DNA of 64,000 nt from assembly GCF_020283565.1 (NCBI RefSeq), contig NC_060065.1:39358409-39422408 (forward strand), read 5' to 3'. Below are positions 22,689 to 33,654 of the stretch, in pieces; position 1 is the first letter of the stretch; every line of letters starts with the position of its first letter. Source of the DNA: Trifolium pratense (Eukaryota; Streptophyta; Magnoliopsida; Fabales; Fabaceae). The notes below the pieces were generated by a model. That model saw only the letters and a list, made by a program, of their open reading frames with translations, was not told the DNA's origin and made no database searches. A program made the translations under genes and the position numbers.

Positions 22689-23260
22689 TTGGTGCGTTGT
22701 GCGGTCGCCCTTCTGAAACACCCTTCAGAATCCTCATACTTTGACTATACGAAGAAAAATGAAGCAAAAGACCAAGATTATCCGTACAAGGAAAAGGAGG
22801 GTGAGTCTATTGGCAAAATAGAACGTGCTCCAAAAATAACTAGTTATGTAAGAGTAGCACCCGGTGAACAGAACCTACTTGAAGTTGTGGCACAACAACC
22901 GATCACAATTACAATTGCTATTGATGATTAATTTTTTTTTTGTCAATTAGTTTAGTACTAGAAATTTCACCCTGGATAAGTGAGATGACTAGGGTTCGAA
23001 CTCCAACCCCCTCATTTATAACGCAGTGTCTCTACCAGCTGAGTTAAACTCATTTGACAAAAGTGAAATATTCGGGAATGGTCCATGTTGACCCAAAAGA
23101 AACCCTTTCATTTAACCATGCGGTTACAGTGATTGGGTATGGAGGGACAGGAGAAAATTCTTATTGGCCGATTAAAAATTCCCATGGTGAAAATTGGGGT
23201 GAGAAGGGGTACATGAGACCGAAACGGCAAGGTGATTCTCGTCTTCCTATACTATAAAAG
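22689..23260 (+). pseudogene. Second papain-like protease fragment, split by a SINE
   Basis: The reading ALLKHPSESSYFDYTKK ... DQDYPYKEKEGES ... EVVAQQPITITIAIDD covers the mid-region of a C1A protease. A family-1 SINE then interrupts it (22932-23058). The frame resumes with KYSGMVHV, the histidine block [12 protein letters not shown] and the asparagine block [16 protein letters not shown]. In that last block the usual NSWG has become NSHG. N-terminus and catalytic cysteine are absent. Confidence 0.75.
22932..23058 (-). repeat. tRNA-derived SINE (family 1) inside a protease pseudogene
   Basis: Minus strand: box A near gagtttaactcagctggtag, box B ggagttcgaaccctag, tail gacaaaaaaaaaa (T-run 22932-22940). 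No clean target duplication is found, so insertion or flanks have decayed. Confidence 0.7.
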
Positions 23261-23366
23261 TAACCATAACCTCTATATATAACTTAAAAGTAAAATTTCA
23301 TCACACATCATATTTCAAAAATTTCACCACGATAATTATGGATCGTAAATCTGTGAATCAATATAA

Positions 23367-23600
<234 letters not shown>

Positions 23601-24295
23601 AGCTATCCATTATTTAAGGTATACTAAAGTTATTAAGTGAAAAATATGTCAAAAGTTTAAGTTTGTTTTAAAATTTAGTTATAATAATTATTTAATATAT
23701 TTATTTTAATACGCACGCATGCACGCACACGTGAGTGCACGCCGCACGCGCGCACACCCACTAAGTTAAAAATAAATAAAAATAGTATCCCTAGAATTTT
23801 GGTGCGTTGTGCGGTCGCCCTTTTGAAACACCCTTCAGAATCCTCATACTTTGACTATACGAAGAAAAATGAAGCAAAAGACCAAGATTATCCGTACAAG
23901 GAAATAAGAGTGTCATTTATAGGACATATTAGGGGACAAACCTACACAATAATGAACATTCATTACATATGATTCATAACGGTGGTCATGTTTTATATTT
24001 GAGCTCATTATTTATCAAAATTGATAATTAACCTCTTCATGTTAATCATCAAAAGATAAAAATGATGACATTTTCTGTTAATAGTAAAATCATACATTAT
24101 ATCTGTCCAAAATAGACCATTCTGTATGCAATAGGATATAATAAAAGTTTAAGTTTATTTTAAAATTTAGTTATAATAATTTTTAATTTAGTTATAATAA
24201 TTATTTAATATATTTATTTTAATACGGACGCACGTATGCACACGCGAGTGCTGCCGCACGCGCGCGCATACACTAATTTAAAATAAAAATGGATA

Positions 24296-25602
24296 AGTGT
24301 ACAATGCACATAATATTAAGATAACTGTGATTGTATTAATCTTCATAGCCATATATATGCTTTGGAATGGTGTGAGGATAATGAACATAACGTTCTATTA
24401 TTTATACATGAAAAGAATACTATATATGTATGGGAGATTAACAATTCAATACGACTAAGAAATGTATGTAAAAGGTAATAACCGTCATCTGCATTCTCAC
24501 TATAGTGGTTTTGGAGTTGATAATGGTCGTAGAATATAAAAATTTACTGTATCAATTTATTGTATATTGATTAGCAAATCATGCATGTTAATGAGTCAAC
24601 CATGACTCAACATCATTGTATAAAAAAAAAAAAAAGAATATGTCAAAAATGCTTTCTAGTACCAAATATATACAAGCAAATGTTTAATTTGAAATATACA
24701 ATATTCAAGATAAACACGTCTGTTTTTTTTTTTGACATAAGATAAACACGTCTGTTATTATTAGCAAATAGTGTTAATATAGTCAACATAACATTTTCTC
24801 AATCTTGCCGTGATACTTATTTTATATAATCTATTTATTACGGTAGTAAAATGTGTTACGTGGGGATGACATATCTCTTAACCGTGAATCGTTGTGTTAT
24901 TATTGTACGAAGACTTTGGCACAATGATATCCATCTATGGATTATCAATCACATCGTTCCTAATTAGTAGCGAATAAAAATATTAAACATTTATTCAAGT
25001 TACACACCTTAATAACTTTCATATACAATTTGTTATTGTGGTGAGTATAATTCAATTTTTTATTTTTTATTTTCTATATAGACAATGTAATATATATTAA
25101 GTATTATGAAATTAAATTTAAATTTTAATACATACATAACCTACTTTGACAAAAAAATTCTTCATTTATTTTTAAATTTCCAACCATGCAATATTTTATG
25201 GAAGAATTTGAAATTCAACTCTTTAACCTTTGTTCACCTTCTATGTAACCCACTTTGCCTCCCCGGTTGAAGTATTAACTGCACCGAGGGACCCTACTTG
25301 TAAATATCGGAGATATCGGAGATTTTTAGACCAAATATTATATTTTTCCTTGGGGCATATATTGAGGAAGGAAAATGTTATTTAGACATAATGTTTTAAC
25401 AAAAATACAACAAAACTAAATTTTTTGTTTTTTTTAATATTTGTTGCACACCTCGATATTCATGATGTAAGTGAAAAAAGTACGATATTCGTGATGTGAG
25501 TGGAGATTTGTAAAGTTATTAAAGGTTATAAAATATTTCGGTATTACGATAAATTCTATATAGTTAATACAGTTTTGAGTGTAACAAATTATTTTACGTG
25601 TG
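24296..25602. other. Intergenic, no gene seen
   Basis: AT-rich. The only clear structure is a SINE-tail micro-insertion (24725-24738). The interval 25383-25600 has repeats of a cgatattc(a/g)tgatgt word, possibly from a decayed MITE. Confidence 0.4.
24725..24738 (-). repeat. SINE-tail micro-insertion with ~18-bp target duplication
   Basis: A T-run followed by tgaca lies between two copies of aagataaacacgtctgtt (about 24707-24724 and 24739-24756). Minus-strand reading is tgtca plus poly(A), the last bases of the family-1 SINE. Confidence 0.6.
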
Positions 25603-26390
25603 AGGAGCTCCTAATATGGTCCCCAATTTTTTGGGTCCACCAATGGTCCTCCCAAAATGACCTTCTATAACAGGTTTGTTTAAAAATATTGGTGGGTCCC
25701 ATAAAACTTGAAAAATAAAAATAAGATTTTTTTCTTTTAAGTGTTAATGGTTGATTACATTTATACCCTTATAACTAAATCTAGATCTAAGTGAAAATCA
25801 TCTTCTTCCCTCTCTATTTGAAAACCAGTTTTTGAAAAAATTGCAACCATTTTTAAGGAGTAATGTTTTTTTGGTGCTGTTTTTGTTTCCAAATTGTCTG
25901 TAGTATTGTTTGCCTGCGTCATTTTGTTCCTTAATGTAGGTGTTGTGTTCTTGGTTGTTGTAAGTGGTGTGGTGTGAGTATGTGGTTTTTGTTTTATGTT
26001 AGTCAATCAAAACGGGTCATTCAAAAATCGGGTTATGTTATTCATGTTCATTCTCCAATCATTGTAATTTTTATATTTGCATAACAGTGAGGAAAAAAAA
26101 TGGAAATATTGTAATTTTTTAGATTCCAAAACAATGATGAACAAATCAATATTATTTGATTTTTCAAGAAGACCATTGAAGAGACTGCACCACCACTGAC
26201 AAACAACACAGTAACAATGAAGAAGACAAACACGATAATCAACCATTCTCCACTTAATAAAAAACTTACGTTTTATTTTTGAGCTTTTGTGGGACCCACA
26301 ACTAATAAAATAGTAAAACCTGTTGTAGGAGGTCAATTTGAGAGGAGTACCGGTGGACCTCAAAAAATGAGGACCATATTAGGGCTCCCT
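25603..26390. mobile_element. Non-autonomous DNA transposon with ~130-bp terminal inverted repeats
   Basis: The left end aggagctcctaatatggtcc pairs with the right end ggaccatattagggctccct. Pairing continues inward (gtccacc, acc, ataacaggttt / aaacctgtt, gtgggtccca / tgggacccac). The interior has only frames without homology. Long TIRs suggest a Mutator-like origin, but no convincing target duplication is seen. Confidence 0.65.
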
Positions 26391-27000
26391 ATGAATCATA
26401 TTAAAGAAAACACAAAATGAGAAGATATATCCCACGTTGATACCTCACAGCCCCACTTGAAAAACTAGATTTTATTTTTCCTGAAAGAAAGAATAACAAA
26501 GGATTCTAGCAGCTGCATTCTTATTACTTTGTTTTTACTTTTTACAATAAATAATCATCAATAAAAAACTCATAATAAAATTTATAGTTTTGTAAACATT
26601 ATATTACCAAGAAAAATAATAAGCTCGCCGTTGATGCAGTGGTATTGATCACGATCACCCCTATATGAGCCTCAGGATGCATCTAAGAAACTCTCCCTGT
26701 ACTTTTCTTCCAATATGGAAATATGAACCTTTGAACTTAAAAATAAAAATATTCACAAAAGATGCAAACTAACTAAACAGCGGAGCGTTGGCACTTGGCA
26801 GATTCGGAGGGAATCTACATCGACAGTCAAATCATCAGGTAGAAGTACTTCCCTAGGTTCCCTAGGATTGGTAGGATCTTCAAGTTGATAACATGATTGA
26901 GCTATTTCATCCAGTCCATTCTTGCCCATCAGAGGTCATTGTTTATGTTCAATATGGATCTCAAAACAGCCGTTTGTAGATACCCCAAATTAGAATCCTC

Positions 27001-30000
27001 TCACTTCACAGGACGTACACCAACGGTTTTCACACGAAAACGGTATTGGGGAAAAGATTCATCGTCTTCATCGTCATTATCATCTTCACTAGAATCATCG
27101 TCAACACTGTCCCATCGTGCGTAGTCGAGGGCTGAATGCCCTTTTGGTTTTGGAATTGTTTGCCATCCTTTGGATTGTTGCTCGGCTGATTCCCTGTTTT
27201 GATCATTAGGAACTATATGCTCTGTCGTTGACTTTTTAGGCTCATAGTTTTTATCTCTTCCCTGTTTGGATGAAAACTTGGGGTCTGTTTCTTTAGGAGC
27301 ACATTCAATGCTAGTAACACCTTTACCAAGCTCACCCTTTTGAACTGTCCTAACAGTAGAAGCTGCCACGTGTACCTGTCGCATTTCTTCCTTCTTTTCT
27401 TCTCTTTTTTGCATCACCTCAGCTTTCTCATCTTCCTGTTCCTCAAACTCCTCTTCTGACTCGGGTATTGGAGCAAGTGACTTTCCTTGATCAAGGAAAA
27501 AAGTACCATTTCTTAGTACCAGCTGACAGTATATTAATTACAAGAATGAAATTCTAGGCCAAATTTAAAAGATTAGTGCATCCACTTTTCACTACCCTCT
27601 TTATTCTCCCACTTCTACTTTTCCTCTCTTCATTTCTCCTCCTATGTCTTTCTACACACACGTGCGCGCACACACACCTTAAGTTCCGTTCTTTTTAACT
27701 AACATAACTTTGGTTTGTCTTTTAGCTTTAACTATTTATTTTAACATGTACTTAATGAGTGTCCCCACTATCAACAAAATGAGAAAGGACATGGGAAATT
27801 AAAGAAAATACCTAAAAAACTACTCATTAATCACTAAGAACCTTCAAACCTAGTTGCCACCTGTACAATGCATGCATCTGAACAGAAAAAAATAAAAGAA
27901 GGAACAACACCCTACCAACTGTGTCTTCAGGCGAGCATGAAGATTTTGATAGACCTCAGATGATGGATTCAACTCCAAGAGTCTGTTGACATCAAAAAGT
28001 GCTGAATGATACTCCTTCAAAGTCACCAGTGTTTGAGCCCGCAACATCAATGCTCCGCTGTGATTGCTATCAAGCTCAAGCACCGAGGTACATTCTTCTG
28101 CTGCCTGAAATGACAGTAACCATCATTTATTGCATCCAAAAAAACAACTATTAGACTGCAAATCTTTCATATAAAGCTTACAACTATGAAGAGAAACCGA
28201 CAAGAAAGGGCATCATTTCAAAGTATGAGATCAAAACAAATTTTTCACATTTTAATATGCTTGACCAGGATCAGATACAGGTTTAGAGCTCAAAAAGGGT
28301 TCTCAAAAGTACAGCCAAACGTAGTGTGAAACGGTATGCAGGTATTAACTTGCAGTTTGAAGGTGAGAAGTATTAACATATGTACAGTTAAACAGGATGA
28401 TTCTTCCTAAGGATAGTTAAGGTGCCATTAACAAAAGACATTTTGTTCTTGGAGATGAGTATGTGCATCAATCGGATCCAAGATTGTAAATTTCAATCTT
28501 GTTACTGATGTGTAAGATGATGTCAAATCGCTTCCTGCCACCAATGTTCAACCCTCTTGCAACCAACATTAATCGATCTTCAGGTCAAGACAACAGATGT
28601 GTGGGTTATGGCTTTAGAGGTCATGGTAGATTTGGTGGAGGAGGCAGTGGTCAAGTTCACAATAGGTTATGCACACACAGTGACAAAACCAATCACACAA
28701 TTGAAACTTGTTACCTTCTTCATGGCTTTCCACTACATTATCAACTTGTTACCTTCTTAATGGTACCAAGCATGGCAATTCAGCCAATTATGCTTTCAAT
28801 AATAGTGACTGTGACTCGTGAGGCTGAGCACACTATGGTAAGTTGTGTAAATGCTAACTATGGTTCATTGAATAACAAACTTGGTTGGTAGGACTAGCCG
28901 TGTAACTGTACATAAGAAGATCAAAAGACTGAATTTATGTTTCTATGATAACAGATCTACAGAACTAAATAAATCCCAAGTCCCAACTATTGTCACTCAA
29001 AATGGATAACAAAAGGGCACAACTTAACAATGAGACTATAAACTAATAACATTGATAATTCAACATAAAAAAAAGTAGCCAGTTTGTCAGCACTAGTTAC
29101 AATTACAAATAATAGATCCCAACTCTCTATATAGAGCTAAAAAAAAAACAAATTTGCTTCATATCAACTAAGCACTTTTCCACTCACTACCCATAATTTG
29201 TACATAATTGCAAACAAGTTCACCAGCTAAACCAAATCATTAATTTCTGTTAGATTGTTTCAACAAGCCTTAAACAAAATAAAAAAGTTCCTCCCTGTTG
29301 AGCAATAACTTTTTTGTTTTGTGTTAACCATTGGGTTCCTAGGAGAAAGCGGTCTACTAACCCAGATTTCGGTCCGAAAGGATTGTTACACTAAGTTATC
29401 AAACTTACATGTTCTTGAAATGAATGACTTAGTTTGACCATGTTCACTATTCATATATTTTGTTTTGAGCATATTTTTCTACTAGTAAACAAAAACAAAT
29501 ATATGTTGGATTTGTTTCAATGAACATTTTCAAAATATCAAATATTTTAATAATTTTTACTATTATACAATTAAAAATATTAATAGTCAAAATTATACGT
29601 TATATGAGTGAAACAGTCAATTCGATTGGATCATTTATTGTGGGACGGAAGGAGTATACATTAAGACTCAGTGTCCAGCGCAAGGATTGATTCGATTCGA
29701 CTAGACATTAACTAAAGTTCATTAACCACCTTAGTCTAACCATTACATGCAGAATTAATCAAATAGTTCGACTTAAGAAAATCATATAATTCAAAATTAT
29801 CGCACTAATTTCATTTTACAAAAATAAAATCATATTCAACCTAGTAAACTAATTCATCCCCAATATGAAAAATTAACAGAGAATAGTGAAAAAACCTTCT
29901 TGAAATGATGAAGCTTAAGAAAACAAGCAGCACGATTACTATGCAAAGCAATCTTCTGAGGATTGGTCTTCGCCATAGCGATTGCTTCAGTGTAGAACCC

Positions 30001-30066
30001 TAACGCCTCTTTGTAGAGTCCGTCACGGTACATCTGGTGACCACGTTCGATCTTGTTCGACGCCAT
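27001..30066 (-). CDS. TPR co-chaperone-like protein, 279 aa, three exons
   Basis: Exons are 30066-29896 (57 codons), 28104-27916 (63 codons) and 27480-27001, all phase 0 with GT..AG introns (the first about 1.8 kb). Three TPR motifs run over residues ~5-118: IERGHQMYRDGLYKEAL, HSNRAACFLKLHHFKK continued in exon 2, and ALMLRAQTLVTLKEYHSAL. The C-terminus is acidic and charged with a conserved-looking end, GWQTIPKPKGHSALDYARW ... RFRVKTVGVRPVK. It resembles plant TPR proteins of the HSP90/HSP70-binding group (compare Arabidopsis TPR3, At1g04190; from memory). Clamp positions are only partly kept: RGH replaces the usual KGN in repeat 1, while NRA and LRA are present. HSP-peptide binding is therefore uncertain. 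Confidence 0.85.
28499..28891 (+). pseudogene. Copia gag fragment in the TPR gene intron
   Basis: Antisense to the host gene, the frame contains a glycine-rich segment and a degraded zinc-knuckle block, CTHSDKTNHTIETCYLLHGFP, typical of Copia gag ends (second cysteine of CxxC lost). A second partial repeat of the LVTFLM word follows. No pol or LTR is recognised. Confidence 0.7.
28892..29850. other. Rest of TPR gene intron 1
   Basis: AT-rich intron sequence; a cagtcaattcgattggatc / gggacggaagga word near 29610-29660 resembles a broken Stowaway end. No exon seen. Confidence 0.4.
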
Positions 30067-30375
30067 TAAATTAATTTTGAAATTCGATCATAAATTTCTA
30101 GTAACAACAAGAATTTGGATTTGTTTTTGTTTTTGGAGTGTTTTGTTTGACGGAAAAAATGGGATTGATTTGATTGAGATTATTTGAAATTTATAGCTTA
30201 GCTGGTTAGTAACAGCAAGGACTAGAGAGAAAGAGGAACGGAATGAGATGAGACGAGGAAGGCGTTGGACTTGGAAGTGATTCCGTGGGTTAATTATTGG
30301 ATTGGAACCCGCGTTTGCCTATGTCTTTTATTTTTATTTTTTTAAAACATCAAATAATTTGGAACGGAGGGAACA

Positions 30376-30993
30376 ATAATTAAGTTTATTAATTAAAAAA
30401 TATGATCCACAGTATTTATTAATTATTTAAATCAATTATAAAGGCAAATTGTGATACTTGCCAACCATCATCATGATTACACACGCTTGGCGTTATATGC
30501 ATCCTTAATAATCTAATTTTTTTCATTTTGTTAACAATCAGGATATCCTATCGTCAAAAAAAATAAAAATCATCATATCTCTATGCATCCAAAATATGGC
30601 CAAAAATTAATCATTTAAGTATTTTTTTTATTTAATTAATCATTTAAGTATTTTTTTTTCGGTGAATAAGACTGAGTATTATAGTATTATGTTATGAAGA
30701 TAACTATTGTTAGTGCCATTTTGAATTTTGAATTGATAATATGTTTTGGAATTTTCTAATACTTATGATTTAATTTCTTTTAAGTCAAAAAAATTAATTA
30801 ATTTTTTGTTTTCAACTTAATAAAAAGATTTGAGCAAAAAAAAAAAAAAATTGCTTTTGTACCAAAATAATTTATCTGTGTGTGTAATCATATGATGGTA
30901 GTTGACAAGTATCACAATTTTCCCTTTGTAATTGATTTAAATAATTAATAAATATTGTCAACCATATCTTTAAATTAATAAACTTTATTATTA
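30376..30993. repeat. Foldback MITE upstream of the TPR gene
   Basis: Arms of about 110 bp (30376-30486 and 30876-30993) are inverted copies sharing tatttattaattatttaaat, caattgtgatacttg-type words and atgattacaca. Loop about 390 bp, non-coding. It lies about 310 bp from the TPR start codon and may sit in its promoter region. Confidence 0.65.
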
Positions 30994-31092
30994 CTATTTT
31001 TGAAACACATTAAGCGGGATGCTAGTTCGTTAATTGCATCTTAAAATGTGCCCTTAGGGCATGTTAGCATTTGTCAAAAAAAAAAAATATTA

Positions 31093-31364
31093 CTCCATCC
31101 GATCTTATATATTATAAGGAACACTTTGGGAGAAAAAAAATTGGTTTTTTTTATAAGAAACACTTTTTAAATTTATTTTTTATTAAATAGATTATTTATG
31201 TTATGCATTAATTACACAGACACATTATCAATGTTATGTGTTAGTTTTGGAATAACACATAACATTTTAGAATTTTTAATAAAAATAAATAAATTTATAC
31301 ATAGGACCGTAGAGAGTATGAGTATTTTTCTCAATGTGTTCTTTATATATATGACCAGAGAGAG
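31093..31364. repeat. Stowaway-like MITE, degenerate
   Basis: TA-flanked; starts ctccatccgatcttata and ends atgaccagagagag. The frame at 31198-31392 lies inside it and is not a gene. Confidence 0.55.
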
Positions 31365-31662
31365 TATTTTATCGAGTGAAAACCTATTTTAATTTTAATT
31401 TTTTTTGAAAAAAAATTTTAAAATTCAGATTAATGAATTTTTTTTTGAAAAAATAGTTTAATGACTAGATTTTCAACTCTTTGAGACTTTGAGTTAAATC
31501 TATGAGAGATTTTGGGTTCAAAATCATCATTAAAATCCATAATTTATTAGTTTTAGAACATTATGTTTCAAAATCATCATTAAAACCCATAATTTATTAT
31601 TCCCTCTAATCCTTTTTATAAGGAACACTTTAGAAAAAACACACAGATCAAGAAATCTTATA

Positions 31663-31955
31663 CTCACTCCGGTCTATTTTATAATGAACACTTTGAAAAA
31701 ATCACACAGACCAAGGAAACACATTATAAATTGTTATTTTCATTTAATACTGTTAAAAATTTAAATTTATTTCATATATACCCTTATTTAATTACTCTTA
31801 ATCCAAGTAACCTACTTATTTTTAAATGCTCTCTCATAATAAATAAGGGCATAAGTGAAATTAAACCTTTGAAACATTTGAAAATTGGTTAAAGTTTTTT
31901 ATAAAAATGACAAATTTTTTTCCCAAATTGTTCCTTATAAAAAGACCGGAGGGAG
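31663..31955. repeat. Stowaway-type MITE, 293 bp
   Basis: TA on both sides (31661-31662, 31956-31957). Terminal repeats ctcactccggtctatttt / aaaagaccggagggag. A near relative lies at 50842-51097, sharing long internal words such as acctacttatttttaaat. Confidence 0.75.
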
Positions 31956-32114
31956 TATTTCTTATTAAAAATTCTAAAATTTTATAGTATATTCCAAAAC
32001 TAAACTTTGGTTATGTCACTCTAATGAATGCATAACATTAGAATGCATTACATTTGGTATAATTTAATAAGGGTAAAAATGGAATTGTTTAATTAATAAA
32101 CAATAAATTTAGAG

Positions 32115-32856
32115 GGAACAAACTGGAACAATTGATGACTATGCCGGTGAAGCAATCCTGTTCTTGGATTCTTAAGGCTATTCTAAAACAAAGGGAATCG
32201 ATCCCATATGTCAAGGGTGGGAAAATATGAAGGGGAAGACTTTCACTAGGAAAATTTACAAGTTGTTGAGGGAGGACAATCCCTTAGTAGACCGGAAAAC
32301 AGTTATGTATCATAATATGGTTCGGCCTAGAGTAATTTTCATTTTCTGGTTGGCTTATCATAGCAAGTTAACAACAAAGGATAGGCTGCTTAAATTTGAT
32401 CTTATTGTGAACTTACAATGTTGTTTTTGCAACCAAGAGGAAACCATTAATCATCTTTTTTTTTGTTGCACCGAACTGAAACTTATTTGGCAAAAAGTAC
32501 TTAGATGGATGCACGTTGATCATGTTCCTATGAGAGTGTTGAATTGAGATGGATCACGAGACATAGTAAAGGTAAAGGGTGGAAAGCACAACTCCTGAAG
32601 AGTGCAGCTGCTGAAACAATTTATGCCTTATGGAAATATAGGAATGATGTAAACATAGATGAAGACATTATCAATTTTATAGTATATAGAGGTTGGAGGA
32701 ATGCTAAACTTAGGGAGCACATTGCTCAATTGTTAATCTAGTTTAGCCTTCTCTGTATGTTTTTGCTTGTCCCATTTGTTTGATTGGATCACTTGTGATC
32801 ACCTTGTACATACCTGTTTTTTTTAATGGAATAAAATTTTTCTTGATTAAAAAAAA
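32115..32856 (+). mobile_element. 5'-truncated LINE, RT zinc-binding domain and tail
   Basis: The plus strand encodes the zf-RVT region downstream of a LINE reverse transcriptase: RPRVIFIFWLAYHSKLTTKDR, then CCFCNQEETINHLFFCC, then WQKVLRWM. After one frameshift (near 32545) the tail contains ETIYALWKYRNDV. It ends in a poly(A) run with a perfect 10-bp target duplication, aaatttagag, at 32105-32114 and 32857-32866. The polymerase domain and endonuclease are missing. Confidence 0.85.
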
Positions 32857-32939
32857 AATTTAGAGATTATTCTTTATAAAAAGGATCAATTTTTTTTCTC
32901 CAAATTATTTCTTATAAAAAGTATGGGAGGAAGTAGTTT

Positions 32940-33654
32940 TCTAGGTTTTGTGTGATTTAAAAAAAAAGGTTTAAAATTATGTATAGCACTCATAGAATGA
33001 ATCGGATCTTATTATTTGTGTCGTTCTCTGATTCATTCCACTATTAGAAAATATAAACCATCTATATATAGAGTACGTAAGAGCTTAAAAGACACCGTAA
33101 CAATGGCTAAAGGTAATTACTAATTATATAGTTTCTATTTGTGTGGTCATTATTGCACCAAAAGTTTGAGCAATCCTATCGAACCGACATTTTTAGCATT
33201 GACGGTTGAACTCAAGAAGATAAATTAAAATGGTTAATTTATCAGACTCATTTGTATTTTATTTATGTTTGTGATAACGAGCATCAAAGAATTTTATGAA
33301 ATAATCATAGTAATCAGTGAGAGAACTTAACTCTGAAAGTTCAAAATGTGAACTTTAAGTGACTCCATTTAAATAATTAGAACAAGGTACTCTACCCACA
33401 AAAAACAAGTTAAATTCATATGAACAAAAGCCTATATTAACATAATCCTGTTAATTCATTGAATAAGACAGAATCCTGTTAATTCATTTCAACATAATTA
33501 CTGTTATATTGACATCAACAACGGACATAATATGTCATACAACCTTACAAAATACATCCTGAATTAGTGTTAATTTGATCTTAAGGAAAGTGACAGAAAA
33601 TCTCAAAATCATCTAAAAATTTAAACTGTAGAAACTACCGTTCAGATGTCGGTT
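32940..33654. other. Intergenic, 3' flank of the FRIGIDA-like gene
   Basis: AT-rich; the part next to 33654 would be the 3' untranslated region. Nothing else is recognised. Confidence 0.4.

Larger units (their letters stand above)
31604..32933. repeat. Outer Stowaway-like MITE split by nested insertions
   Basis: The left end attccctctaatcctttt with ataaggaacactt matches in reverse the right end cttataaaaagtatgggagg. Between them lie a second, better-preserved MITE (31663-31955) and a LINE (32115-32856). An insertion order of MITE, then MITE, then LINE is inferred. Confidence 0.5.

Noticed and set aside
25761..26363. Minus-strand frames inside the TIR element
   Set aside because: Threonine-rich or cysteine/aromatic-rich translations of AT-rich DNA; no transposase motif.
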